Assembly: GCA_003148945.1 (NCBI GenBank)
Contig: QGGY01000021.1
Span: 1-64,000, forward strand
From: Murimonas intestini
Lineage (GTDB): Bacteria > Bacillota > Clostridia > Lachnospirales > Lachnospiraceae
Length of the DNA stretch: 64,000 nt
Direction: 5' to 3'
In this document: piece after piece, positions 16,414 through 24,930 of the stretch
How positions within the stretch are numbered: position 1 is the first letter of the stretch
How the letters are laid out: each line of letters starts with the position of its first letter
Program-made: the position numbers and the translations under genes
Notes under the pieces: generated by a model
The model's database searches: none
What the model was told of the DNA's origin: nothing
The model's input: only the letters and a program-made list of their open reading frames with translations

Positions 16414-17506
16414 TGTGGTTTTGCAAGTTTTCTTTTTGTTTTTTGTTGGATTTCAGACAGTCAAGAGTGTTCTGTACCCCATCTCTCATGGGATATCTCC
16501 CTTTCCACCCCAGTTTCAGCAGCTTGCCTGCATCCAGGGCAGAGCAGGACATAAAATTAAAGCCCTTCTTTTCCGCCTCCCCTGCTTCCTGAAAAATGAC
16601 CCGGCGTCCGGCACAGCCGGCGATGCACTCCGCCATATCCCTTATGGTCACTACAGAATCAGGATTGGAGATATTATATGCTTCCCCGCAGGCCCCTTCA
16701 AGCAGTACCGTTAAAATAGCCGAAGCACAGTCCAGCACATGGCAGTAGGAGCGCAGCTGCATGCCGCTGCTCTTCATCACAATGTCCTTTCCCTGCATCA
16801 CATCCCGGAAAAACTGCGAGGCAGCTCTTGAATCACTGGCTGTCTGTGTAGGCCCATAGACATGACCCGGCCTTACCACAACTGCATCCATGCCGTACTC
16901 TTCTATATAACAGCTGCAGAGAGTCTCCGCAGCTCTCTTACCTGACGGATAGCAGGCACGGCTGTTCAGAAAATCCAGATAACAGTAATCGTCCTCTTTA
17001 TATAACTCACTGCCCTTCCTGCTGCCGTACACTTCACTCGAAGAGACATACAGTATCCTCTTTATACGTTTATTTTTCCTGGCAAACTTAAATAGATTAT
17101 CCAGCCCTGTAATACTCCCAACCAGTGTCTCTGCAGGCTCCTTCCTGAAGGATTCCGGATGGGAATTGCCTGCGCAGTGTATAATATAATCGGGCACTGT
17201 GGCAAGTTCCACTGTTTCCTGGGCATCATAATAGACAAATTCTATCTTTCTGTTATTGCCCAAACCTCCAAAACGTTCCCTGAATTTTTCTTCATCACGG
17301 CATGCGGCCAGGACCCTGACTGCCCCCGCCTCCTGCTGCCTGTCATCCTCTGAGCGTCCGGCAGCCGCCAGCAGATCCGCCACAGCAGATCCTATCAGGC
17401 CTGTGGCGCCTGTCACCATTACCGTGCTGCCTTTTATTTTATCTAGTCCCTTCACATCTGACACGGCTGATAATAAGCTTTCTTCATAAACCCTGGAATA
17501 CTTCAT
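16403..17506 (-). CDS. NAD(P)-dependent sugar epimerase/dehydratase (extended SDR)
   Basis: The 367-residue protein has an N-terminal Rossmann motif VTGATGLIGSAVADLL and the SDR catalytic residues (Ser in LYVSSSEVYG, then YPSGK with the active Tyr and Lys near residue 190), as in nucleotide-sugar epimerases and dehydratases. The substrate cannot be told from sequence. It lies 10 bases downstream of a cytidylyltransferase gene, so a CDP-linked sugar or polyol made by that enzyme is the likely substrate, possibly for a cell-surface polymer. No glycosyltransferases or polymerase genes accompany the pair here, which is unusual for a surface-polysaccharide locus. Confidence 0.85.
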   Translation of the reverse strand: MKYSRVYEESLLSAVSDVKGLDKIKGSTVMVTGATGLIGSAVADLLAAAGRSEDDRQQEAGAVRVLAACRDEEKFRERFGGLGNNRKIEFVYYDAQETVELATVPDYIIHCAGNSHPESFRKEPAETLVGSITGLDNLFKFARKNKRIKRILYVSSSEVYGSRKGSELYKEDDYCYLDFLNSRACYPSGKRAAETLCSCYIEEYGMDAVVVRPGHVYGPTQTASDSRAASQFFRDVMQGKDIVMKSSGMQLRSYCHVLDCASAILTVLLEGACGEAYNISNPDSVVTIRDMAECIAGCAGRRVIFQEAGEAEKKGFNFMSCSALDAGKLLKLGWKGRYPMRDGVQNTLDCLKSNKKQKENLQNHIVV

Positions 17507-17516
17507 CTCTCACCTC

Positions 17517-18227
17517 TCATTTCAGCCATTCGGATCTCTTTGCAAGCAGCAGAGCCTTAAAAATATCAATATCCTCTACTGTTGTCAGTTTAATGTTCTT
17601 CTCAGAACCTGCTGAGAAGTATACCCTCTGCCCCATCTCTATCATGAGTGTGCATGATGCCACTGAATTAGTGATTCCCTTTTCAAGCGCATTCCTGTGC
17701 AGCTCACATATATCTCCAATATGGAATCCCTGGGGGGTCTGGGTCCGTTTCAGATTTTCCCTGGGATAGCTCTTATCAGCCAGGATCCCATCCTCCGTCT
17801 CCAGCATGGCCTCAGCACATGGGACAGACGCAATCGCACAGCCAAACTGCTTCGTCTTTACAATGCAGTCGCTGATGATCTCCTCAGACACCATAGGCCT
17901 GATCGCATCATGGATCAAGACCACATCATCCTTACTGTAATTTTTCTCCAGCTCAAAAACGCCGTTTCTGATGGAAGCCTGTCCGTTTTCACCGCCAGGC
18001 ACCACATGTTTTAATTTCGTGATGTTGAACTGGTTGGCATACGCCCACAACACCTGCTCCCATCCGGAAATGCATACTACCGCTATCACGTCTATCTCAG
18101 GAGCTTTCTGGAAAGCCTCCAGTGTATAGACGATAACCGGTTTTTCATTTACTGTTAAAAACTGCTTCGGGATATCCTGATGCATCCTGGCTCCGGACCC
18201 GCCTGCAATAATAAGCGCTGTATTCAT
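17517..18227 (-). CDS. IspD/TarI-like cytidylyltransferase
   Basis: This 236-residue enzyme has the IspD-superfamily nucleotide loop ALIIAGGSGARMHQDIPKQF, the central VLIHDAIRPMV segment and the LKRTQTPQGFH motif, so it should transfer CMP from CTP to a phosphate acceptor. IspD (2-C-methylerythritol 4-phosphate) and TarI (ribitol 5-phosphate) share these motifs. Pairing with an SDR gene favours a TarI-like role in making a CDP-sugar or CDP-polyol, but the isoprenoid function cannot be excluded. I chose ATG 18227, preceded by GGAGGATACAGAT; an open frame extends to 18242. Confidence 0.85.
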   Translation of the reverse strand: MNTALIIAGGSGARMHQDIPKQFLTVNEKPVIVYTLEAFQKAPEIDVIAVVCISGWEQVLWAYANQFNITKLKHVVPGGENGQASIRNGVFELEKNYSKDDVVLIHDAIRPMVSEEIISDCIVKTKQFGCAIASVPCAEAMLETEDGILADKSYPRENLKRTQTPQGFHIGDICELHRNALEKGITNSVASCTLMIEMGQRVYFSAGSEKNIKLTTVEDIDIFKALLLAKRSEWLK

Positions 18228-18329
18228 ATCTGTATCCTCCATAATATCTCAGGCTGTTACTGTCCACATGCGCTGCTTTATACAGTGTGCTACTGGTTGC
18301 GGAGCGGACAGTATCTGCTGAATATCTAC

Positions 18330-18358
18330 AGTTTATCATAGAATAAGGCTAATGTAAA
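18330..18358 (-). promoter_or_regulatory. Predicted promoter of the cytidylyltransferase-SDR operon
   Basis: On the minus strand TTTACA (18358-18353) and TAAACT (18335-18330) are separated by 17 bases. The leader of about 95 bases contains an 8-bp inverted repeat (TACTGTCC 18258-18265, GGACAGTA 18306-18313) that could fold in the mRNA. Confidence 0.45.
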
Positions 18359-18380
18359 ACGAATCGTTACTGCTCATGAA

Positions 18381-18413
18381 ACAGCCGCATAAACACTATG
18401 TTTATGCGGCTGT
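18381..18413 (-). terminator. Hairpin downstream of the URO-D/uxaB operon
   Basis: ACAGCCGCATAAAC (18381-18394) pairs perfectly with GTTTATGCGGCTGT (18400-18413) over a 5-base loop. Only three T follow on the minus strand, so termination strength is uncertain, but the position, 40 bases after the gene end, fits an operon terminator. Confidence 0.65.
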
Positions 18414-18453
18414 CCGGTATTTCTGCTATTTAATTTTAACATATGGCCCAGTA

Positions 18454-19494
18454 TTATAACTCTATCCTCCGGCAGGCCTCCAGAAAATACTTGATCTTAT
18501 CATCACTTATGTTTTTATCAAGACCAACACAGGAAACAGAAATCAGTCCTCCGTTTTCTGCGCCGTCCTCTACCAGCGCGCGCACTTCCTCCATGACCTC
18601 TTCCCCAGTTGCATTCATCAGGCGGACCGGGCTGTACCGGGCATTTAAGAAGACGCCAGGCAGCGCCCTCCTGACAGCCTTCATATCTGAAAATGCCCCC
18701 ACTTCCGCAAAATCCAGGCCTTTTATTTTGGAATATCCTTCAACAACATGCTCCATTGACTTTCCGCAGTGGTGCACGCCAAAGCTCCCGAATGCGTCTG
18801 CCATCTGCTGGTCATAAGGCAGCAGGAACTTTTCATACAGATCATTTGATACCATCTCTACAGAGCAGTTAGAGGTCAGGTAGACTTCCGGTCTTGTCTG
18901 GCGCACGATGGCTGTCACACCGCCAGAAATATCATTTGAAAGCGCCTTAAACTTTCTGCCCACATCGATTGACATTTTTGTGATTTCTGACAGCAGGCCG
19001 TTCACTTCCTCCTCAGCTGTGTAATAGGCCACCATGACCTCCTGGCCCATCAGATCCATGGCAATATTCTGAATGCCCTGGAGATTGACATAGGTCTCCA
19101 CGCGGCCATATTTATCCAGCATGTAATCAATCTGCTTCTGAGTACGTTTCCAGACGTCACTGCACTTCAGGTCCGGAGCCGTCACCTCTTCGATTTCGTC
19201 TTCATCCAGATTCCTGCATATGACCTGGGGTGAATTATCTGCTTCATATACAATGCCGCAGCCCATAAGCTCTGACAGCAGATATCCCGCTGCAAGCAGG
19301 TCAGTCCCAAGAAGGGGGCGCTTTACAGGATTCTTCTCTCCGATCCCATACTCCCCGAAGTGGTCATACAGGGCTTTTCTCATTTTAATATCACATTCCA
19401 TCCTGTACTCAGGCTCATCAAAGAAATCCTGTGTAAAATCAACTCCGGCATTCTCATGCCACCAGGATGGGTGAAATGTTATATCGTATTTCAT
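18454..19494 (-). CDS. URO-D superfamily methyltransferase-like protein (MtaA/CmuA type)
   Basis: The 346-residue protein belongs to the uroporphyrinogen decarboxylase superfamily. It carries HHCGKS near residue 240 followed by a C-terminal Cys (ISVSCVG), matching the HxC...C zinc-site pattern of MtaA/CmuA cobalamin-dependent methyltransferases, which true HemE decarboxylases lack. Such enzymes move methyl groups between a corrinoid and a thiol. The cognate corrinoid protein is not in this window. It overlaps the next gene upstream, a second URO-D protein, by four bases (ATGA) and is the distal gene of the uxaB operon. The link to hexuronate metabolism is contextual and unexplained. Confidence 0.75.
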   Translation of the reverse strand: MKYDITFHPSWWHENAGVDFTQDFFDEPEYRMECDIKMRKALYDHFGEYGIGEKNPVKRPLLGTDLLAAGYLLSELMGCGIVYEADNSPQVICRNLDEDEIEEVTAPDLKCSDVWKRTQKQIDYMLDKYGRVETYVNLQGIQNIAMDLMGQEVMVAYYTAEEEVNGLLSEITKMSIDVGRKFKALSNDISGGVTAIVRQTRPEVYLTSNCSVEMVSNDLYEKFLLPYDQQMADAFGSFGVHHCGKSMEHVVEGYSKIKGLDFAEVGAFSDMKAVRRALPGVFLNARYSPVRLMNATGEEVMEEVRALVEDGAENGGLISVSCVGLDKNISDDKIKYFLEACRRIEL

Positions 19495-20630
19495 CTGATG
19501 CCTCTCTCCATTTCATGCAGTTTTTTGTATAAGCGCTCCTGTTCTTCGCAAGTCTTGCAGTATGTAACACAGATCAGCTTCTGTCCCGGCCTCCAAAGCT
19601 TAGAAAACGCGTCCATGGCAGTCTCGCAGCTTCCCACAGCTCTTGCGTTTAAGATAATGCCGCTTCCGGCAAAAGCATCTCCGAATACCTCCGGCCTGTT
19701 AGGCGCCGGGTCTGTCTCCGGGGTAAAAGCTCCGTCAGCCATAAATACATTCCTGTAATTCTTTACCATGTTGATCTTCTTTTCCCAGACACCGCAGGAA
19801 TGATAGACAACACCGCCAAATTCATCTCCCAGTCTCTCGTCGCAGGATTTGAAGACATCCTCATAATCATCTTCCTGAAGCATTATGGACAGATCATTGC
19901 TCAGTCCCACTCCTGTGAATTCACGGCTGCTGGCAAATCCATGCCCCGGCCTTGCAAGCGCATCCCCGATCAGCTTCCTCTGTTCCTTCAGAAAATCTGT
20001 GAGCAGATCTGTCAGGAGGCCTGCTGCCTCCTCTACCTTTTCCGGCTCATCAATAATATCATAAAAAAGATTGGTGACTGGGACTAAATAGCTGAGCATA
20101 TTCATAGGCGACTGGATATCTGAAAAAGAGACAGGAACCTTTCCCTTTGTCTTATCCATAAAGTATTCTATCATTTCCAGTGTATGCTTTCCCGTATCAG
20201 TGGCAGATACAGGCACGTAATCACTCTGGAGGATCTGTGACACACTTTCAAAAGGCTGCTCCACACTTGGCGCCTGGCCTTCATCCCACCTGTATTTGCC
20301 TCCAAAGCTTGATGCAATATAGCCTATCCCATACCATGGCTCCAGAAAATTGGCAATATCGGCCTTGTAGCCCATGCTCATCCTGAGGGCCCCCAGCTGA
20401 AGGGCAAGCGACTCTTTATAATCCCTGCATTTATCGTAAAACACCCCATCCGCGCGGACACGCCGGTAAACCAGCAGTCCTTCTCCGGCTTTTACAAATT
20501 CTCTGTTATTTTCAAGCAGCTCCGCCTCATATTCCTGGTAAGCATTTAGATCAAATTGTTCCGGCGCCACGGGCGCTACAGCGGTGCCCTGGGAATCACG
20601 GAGCGTGGTGTCAAATTTTGTTTCGAGCAT
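19491..20630 (-). CDS. URO-D superfamily methyltransferase-like protein, second copy
   Basis: This 379-residue protein is a diverged relative of its neighbour at 18454. It has the same superfamily layout, with YHSCGVW near residue 280 and ICVTYCKTC at the C-terminus giving the HxC...C putative zinc ligands of MtaA-like methyltransferases. An AAAGGAGAG ribosome-binding site precedes the ATG. It follows uxaB by 41 bases and is coupled to the downstream URO-D gene by an ATGA overlap, so the two may work as a heteromer or on successive substrates. No decarboxylase role in heme synthesis is suggested by the context. Confidence 0.75.
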   Translation of the reverse strand: MLETKFDTTLRDSQGTAVAPVAPEQFDLNAYQEYEAELLENNREFVKAGEGLLVYRRVRADGVFYDKCRDYKESLALQLGALRMSMGYKADIANFLEPWYGIGYIASSFGGKYRWDEGQAPSVEQPFESVSQILQSDYVPVSATDTGKHTLEMIEYFMDKTKGKVPVSFSDIQSPMNMLSYLVPVTNLFYDIIDEPEKVEEAAGLLTDLLTDFLKEQRKLIGDALARPGHGFASSREFTGVGLSNDLSIMLQEDDYEDVFKSCDERLGDEFGGVVYHSCGVWEKKINMVKNYRNVFMADGAFTPETDPAPNRPEVFGDAFAGSGIILNARAVGSCETAMDAFSKLWRPGQKLICVTYCKTCEEQERLYKKLHEMERGIR

Positions 20631-20671
20631 TTTTCTCTCCTTTGATGGTCATATGCAGCAGTTACTCTTTT

Positions 20672-22156
20672 TCAGCAATATGCTTTCGTCACTTCATAAG
20701 TGCCTTTTTCTTTTATTGTCTTCAGTGTGTCTGCAACAAACTTTTCCAACTGGGGTATTACTGTAAGGTCTTCGCCCCAGAAGGCTGTATTTGACAGTAC
20801 GGCATGTGTAAGTGCGGCAGCATCGTCATTTTTATGCGCATCATAGAATTCCAAGACATTTGCGTCATCCTTGATCACATACTCCTCTGTTCCCCGAAGA
20901 CCTGTAAGACCCTCTGCCGACATATGGTCCCCTGTATAGAAGGCAATATAAAATGCAAGTGAGGCGCAGATACATTCCGGAAGCCTGCCGAATTTTTCAA
21001 CATATCCTTTCAGGCTCGGCATAACCCTGGCTTTCCACTTTGAAGTAGAATTCAGTGCAATAGAGAGAAGCGCATGGTCGATGAACGGATTCTGGAACCG
21101 CTCAGTCACGCTGGCTGCAAACCCTTTAAGCTCCTCTTCCGGCAGTGTGAGGGTGGGGATGATCTCTTCATAGATGGTCTTATTCATAAATCCCCTGATC
21201 ACTTCATCATGCATACAGTCACGCACGATATCCTGGCCTGCCAGATAGGCGCCAAGCACCATACTCGTATGCGCTCCATTTAAAATACGCACCTTTCTCT
21301 GCTTATAGGGCTTGTGATTATCTGTAATGATTACAGGAAGCCCGGCTTTTTCAAACGGAAGCTCCTCTTTTAAGGACTCCGGCCCTTCGATGACCCAGAA
21401 GCCAAACACTTCTCCTGTATCGATCAGGTTATCTATATATCCATTCTCCTGATTGAGGGCATCTGCCTCACTTCTCGGATATCCTGTCACAATCCGGTCA
21501 ACAAGCGTGGAGCAGAAAATATTTTCTTCCTTTATCCAGCTTATAAAATCATCTCCCAGTTTCCACTGGTCAGCATAGGAAAGCACGCATTTCTCCAGTT
21601 CCCTGCCGTTGTCATCGATCAGCTCGCAGGAGAGCACCACAAAGCCCTTCCCTTTTTCTTTGCCGAAGATACGGAATCTCTCGTACAGGAACTGTGTCAG
21701 CTTGCCGGGATAGCTGGCGGCCGGGCGGTCTGTATACTGGCAGGACGGGTCATATACAATGCCGGCCTCTGTAGTATTACATGCGATATAGCGCAGATCA
21801 GGATTTTTTGCACAATCCAGCAGGCTCTGGAAATCCTCATACGGATTCAGGCATCTGCTTACACAGCTGATGATCCTTTTATCATTTACCTTCTGACCGT
21901 TTTCAAAGCCTCTCAGATAAAGAGTATATAATCCTTCCTGCTCATTGATCATAGGGGCAAGTCCGGGAGCTATAGGCTGGCACAGCACGACTTTTGAATT
22001 AAAGCCTGCCTTCTCGTTCATCATATCAATAAAATAGTCAACAAAAGCCCTCAGGAAATTTCCCTCACCAAACTGAAGCACTCTCTCAGGTGCTTTTTCC
22101 AGGAGATAACCGCCGTATCCCTGCTCTTTAAGTGTAGCATAACATAATTTTTTCAT
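20672..22156 (-). CDS. uxaB: Tagaturonate reductase (altronate oxidoreductase)
   Basis: This NAD-dependent enzyme of the mannitol dehydrogenase family reduces D-tagaturonate to D-altronate in galacturonate catabolism. The start (RVLQFGEGNFLRAFVDYFID) and the motifs CNTTEAGI, VDRIVTGYPR and DNHKPYKQRKVRILNGAH align well with E. coli UxaB, and the 494-residue length is close to its 483. The catalytic Lys of the superfamily is expected in the PYKQRK segment. I chose ATG 22156 after AGAGGAAAAAGGC; an open frame runs on to 22231 across the operator and is not credible. It is divergent from the LacI gene. UxaA (altronate dehydratase) is not in the window. Confidence 0.92.
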   Translation of the reverse strand: MKKLCYATLKEQGYGGYLLEKAPERVLQFGEGNFLRAFVDYFIDMMNEKAGFNSKVVLCQPIAPGLAPMINEQEGLYTLYLRGFENGQKVNDKRIISCVSRCLNPYEDFQSLLDCAKNPDLRYIACNTTEAGIVYDPSCQYTDRPAASYPGKLTQFLYERFRIFGKEKGKGFVVLSCELIDDNGRELEKCVLSYADQWKLGDDFISWIKEENIFCSTLVDRIVTGYPRSEADALNQENGYIDNLIDTGEVFGFWVIEGPESLKEELPFEKAGLPVIITDNHKPYKQRKVRILNGAHTSMVLGAYLAGQDIVRDCMHDEVIRGFMNKTIYEEIIPTLTLPEEELKGFAASVTERFQNPFIDHALLSIALNSTSKWKARVMPSLKGYVEKFGRLPECICASLAFYIAFYTGDHMSAEGLTGLRGTEEYVIKDDANVLEFYDAHKNDDAAALTHAVLSNTAFWGEDLTVIPQLEKFVADTLKTIKEKGTYEVTKAYC

Positions 22157-22214
22157 GCCTTTTTCCTCTCTTTCTGCTTGTAATCCTGATACGGCGCCAA
22201 TCTGCCGTCCAAAA

Positions 22215-22228
22215 TGTAAGTACTTACA
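22215..22228. promoter_or_regulatory. LacI-type operator, uxaB side
   Basis: TGTAAGTACTTACA is a perfect 14-bp palindrome just downstream of the uxaB -10 hexamer, at the expected transcription start. A near-identical site lies at 22367-22380 on the LacI side, so both probably bind the LacI protein encoded here. Confidence 0.8.
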
Positions 22229-22231
22229 CAA

Positions 22232-22260
22232 ATGATATCCTCTTTTTTATTTTTTGTCAA
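22232..22260 (-). promoter_or_regulatory. Predicted sigma-A promoter of uxaB
   Basis: On the minus strand a consensus TTGACA (22260-22255) and TATCAT (22237-22232) are separated by 17 bases. The operator at 22215-22228 covers the start site, so repressor binding should block initiation. Confidence 0.8.
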
Positions 22261-22275
22261 TGGGTAGGATACCCA
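22261..22275. promoter_or_regulatory. Second palindrome, adjacent to the uxaB -35
   Basis: TGGGTA-GGA-TACCCA is a perfect inverted repeat with a 3-base centre, touching the -35 hexamer of uxaB. The sequence differs from the LacI-type operators, so a second regulator is possible. The position suits an activator. Confidence 0.5.
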
Positions 22276-22323
22276 CTTTATTTAATTTTTTAAATTATAT
22301 TGATAAATTTCAAGAAATGTTTA

Positions 22324-22352
22324 TTGATTTTTCTCCCTTTAACCTTTATAAT
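22324..22352 (+). promoter_or_regulatory. Predicted sigma-A promoter of the LacI gene
   Basis: TTGATT (22324-22329) and TATAAT (22347-22352) are separated by 17 bases. The operator-like site at 22367-22380 lies about 15 bases downstream, indicating autoregulation. uxaC could be transcribed from here as well. Confidence 0.75.
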
Positions 22353-22366
22353 AAATTGCAGAATGA

Positions 22367-22380
22367 TGTAAGGACTTACA
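22367..22380. promoter_or_regulatory. LacI-type operator, regulator side
   Basis: TGTAAGGACTTACA matches the uxaB operator in 13 of 14 positions; only the central base pair departs from symmetry. An extra half-site CTTACA follows at about 22387-22392. It lies between the LacI promoter and its start codon. Confidence 0.75.
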
Positions 22381-22423
22381 CCGCTGCTTACATCGCCAAT
22401 GTACTCAAGAAAGGCTGATGTTT

Positions 22424-23428
22424 ATGAACATATATGACATATCTAAAAAAGCAGGCGTTTCCATAGCCACAGTCTCCCGCGTCCTCAATGGAAGCGGAAA
22501 GGTAAGCGAGCGCACCAGGCAAAAGGTCCTTTCAGTCATAGAGGAGACAGGCTACACCCCCAATGTGTTTGCCAGAAGCCTTGGCCTGAATACTATGAAG
22601 ACAATCGGCATCCTCAGCGCAGACTCTTCCGACACTTTTCTTGCAAATGCCATTTACTATCTGGAGCAGGAGCTCCGCAGGCACGGATATGATTCACTGC
22701 TTTGCTGTACAGGCTACGAGCATGATGCGAAAGAAAAATATTTAAGCCTCCTTCTGTCCAAACGCGTAGACGCGGTCATCCTGGCCGGTTCCAGCTTTAT
22801 AGAAAAGAATGCGAAACAGAATCAATATATACTGGATGCTGCCGGGGACGTTCCTATTATCATTGTGAATGGTTATCTGAAGGGAGATAATATTTACTGC
22901 TCTCTCTGCGATGACGAACAGGCCATTTACCGCGTGACCTCTAAGCTGCTGCAGAGCGGCCGCACTTCGCCTGTCTATCTCTACCGCTCCCTTTCATACA
23001 GCGGAAGGCACAAACTGGCGGGCTATAAACGCGCCTGTGCAGATCATGGCCTGTCCCCGGACAAGATAAAAAGCTGCTGCTTCAGCGCCGATATCCTTTC
23101 TGTGCGCGACCTGCTCTTAAATGACCGGGAATTTCAAAACCATGATGTCTTTATCACCTCTGACGATGATATGGGGATCAGCGTCCTGAAATATGCCCAG
23201 GCTTCAGGCAGAAGCGTGCCGGATGATTTATGCATAACAGGTTATAATAACTCAAAAATGGGGATCTGCTGCGAGCCTGAGCTCACGACTGTAGATAACC
23301 GTCTTGAATTTTCCTGCACCAATGCAGTCTCAATGCTGATGCAGGTCCTGGACCAGAAAACCGTGCCCTCCAAGACCATGATAACAGGTGAGATCATTGC
23401 CAGGGGCACTACTGACACAGTGTTTTAG
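22424..23428 (+). CDS. LacI-family transcriptional regulator of the hexuronate genes
   Basis: The 334-residue protein has the LacI DNA-binding domain at its start (MNIYDISKKAGVSIATVSRV, then the hinge LNGSGKVSERT) and a periplasmic-binding-protein-like effector domain ending in TTVDNRLEFSCTNAVSML. I chose ATG 22424 because AAGAAAGG is well spaced for it and LacI proteins usually begin MNIYDI; an ATG at 22418 is only three bases from that site. It is transcribed away from uxaB and towards uxaC. Two matching operators in the intergenic region suggest that it represses both sides and itself. The inducer is probably a hexuronate or an early catabolite. Confidence 0.92.
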   Translation: MNIYDISKKAGVSIATVSRVLNGSGKVSERTRQKVLSVIEETGYTPNVFARSLGLNTMKTIGILSADSSDTFLANAIYYLEQELRRHGYDSLLCCTGYEHDAKEKYLSLLLSKRVDAVILAGSSFIEKNAKQNQYILDAAGDVPIIIVNGYLKGDNIYCSLCDDEQAIYRVTSKLLQSGRTSPVYLYRSLSYSGRHKLAGYKRACADHGLSPDKIKSCCFSADILSVRDLLLNDREFQNHDVFITSDDDMGISVLKYAQASGRSVPDDLCITGYNNSKMGICCEPELTTVDNRLEFSCTNAVSMLMQVLDQKTVPSKTMITGEIIARGTTDTVF

Positions 23429-23488
23429 CATTTATCCAAAGTATTACAGGAAGATGCGTAAAAATAAATAAATTTTAGGAGGAAAAAC

Positions 23489-24904
23489 ATGAAAACCTTT
23501 ATGGACAAAGACTTTTTACTGAACACAGAGGCTGCAAAGGAGCTGTATCACAAATTCGCAGCAACTACTCCTGTCCTGGATTACCACTGCCACATCAATC
23601 CCCAGGAGATCGCAGAGGACAGGAAATTTGACAACATCGCCCAGGTATGGCTGGGAGGTGACCATTACAAATGGCGCGCAATGCGCTCTAACGGCGTGGA
23701 TGAATACTACATCACCGGCGATGCCACCGACCGTGAGAAATTTCAGAAATGGGCTGAAACACTTCCTAAATGCATAGGAAATCCACTCTATCACTGGAGC
23801 CACCTGGAGCTGCAGAAATATTTCGGATACACAGGCTCCCTGAACGGAGACAACGCAGAAGAAGTATGGAACCTCTGCAATGCACGACTCCACGAGGATG
23901 ATATGAGCGTCAGAGGAATCATCAGACAGTCAAACGTAACACTGATCTGCACTACTGATGACCCTGTGGACAGCCTGATCTGGCATGAGAAGATCGCTGC
24001 CGATCCTTCCTTTGAAGTGCAGGTGCTTCCGGCCTGGAGACCGGACAAGGCTATGAACCTGGAAAAGCCAGACTATCTTTCTTATATTGCCAAGCTTGAA
24101 GAAGCCAGCAATGTACCCGTGAAAAGTTTTGAAGGGCTCAAACTTGCCCTGAAGAACAGACTCTCCTATTTCGCGGAACACGGCTGCTCTGTATCCGACC
24201 ATGCTCTGGAATATGTAATGCATGTTCCTGCAGATGATGCAGAGATCGAAAGAATTTTTTCAAAACGCCTGAATGGAGAATCTGTCACAAAGGAAGAGGA
24301 ACTGAAATTCAAGACGGCATTCATGCTCTTTGTCGGCAGGGAATACCACAAGATGGGCTGGGTAATGCAGCTACATTATGGATGCAAACGTGACAACAAT
24401 GATCTGATGTTTGAGAAACTGGGACCTGATACAGGCTTTGACTGTATAAACAACTATGCACCATCCTCACAGATGGCTGATTTCTTAAATGCTTTAAATA
24501 AGGATGACACGCTTCCAAAAACAGTTCTCTACTCCCTGAACCCGAATGATAATGCTTCCATAGGCACCATCATCGGCTGTTTCCAGGACAGCAGCGCCGC
24601 TGCAAAGATCCAGCAGGGAAGTGCATGGTGGTTCAATGACCACAAGACAGGCATGATTGAGCAGCTCACCTCACTGGCTAATTTAGGATGCCTGGGGAAC
24701 TTTATTGGAATGCTCACAGATTCCAGAAGCTTCACTTCCTATACAAGACATGAGTATTTCCGCCGTATCCTCTGCTCACTGATCGGCAGCTGGGTAGACA
24801 ACGGTGAATATCCATATGATGAAAAAGCATTAGAAGAGATCATCAGAGGTATTTCCTATAATAACGCTGTGAAATATTTTGGATTTGACTTAAAATTAAA
24901 ATAA
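23489..24904 (+). CDS. uxaC: Glucuronate/galacturonate isomerase
   Basis: UxaC converts D-glucuronate to D-fructuronate and D-galacturonate to D-tagaturonate, the first intracellular step of hexuronate breakdown. It belongs to the amidohydrolase-like TIM barrels. The metal-binding DYHCHINPQEIAEDRKF near residue 30 and the VMQLHYG segment in the second half are diagnostic. The 471-residue length is typical. A strong AGGAGG lies seven bases before the ATG. It follows the LacI gene by 60 bases with no obvious separate promoter, and a terminator comes after it. Together with UxaB across the divergent promoter it covers galacturonate to altronate. Confidence 0.97.
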   Translation: MKTFMDKDFLLNTEAAKELYHKFAATTPVLDYHCHINPQEIAEDRKFDNIAQVWLGGDHYKWRAMRSNGVDEYYITGDATDREKFQKWAETLPKCIGNPLYHWSHLELQKYFGYTGSLNGDNAEEVWNLCNARLHEDDMSVRGIIRQSNVTLICTTDDPVDSLIWHEKIAADPSFEVQVLPAWRPDKAMNLEKPDYLSYIAKLEEASNVPVKSFEGLKLALKNRLSYFAEHGCSVSDHALEYVMHVPADDAEIERIFSKRLNGESVTKEEELKFKTAFMLFVGREYHKMGWVMQLHYGCKRDNNDLMFEKLGPDTGFDCINNYAPSSQMADFLNALNKDDTLPKTVLYSLNPNDNASIGTIIGCFQDSSAAAKIQQGSAWWFNDHKTGMIEQLTSLANLGCLGNFIGMLTDSRSFTSYTRHEYFRRILCSLIGSWVDNGEYPYDEKALEEIIRGISYNNAVKYFGFDLKLK

Positions 24905-24930
24905 GTTTTTGCCTTTGGAAGAATGAAGAA

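Noticed and set aside
18454-20630. Heme biosynthesis uroporphyrinogen decarboxylase (HemE)
   Set aside because: The HxC...C putative zinc ligands and the hexuronate operon context fit MtaA/CmuA-like proteins, and no other heme genes are present.
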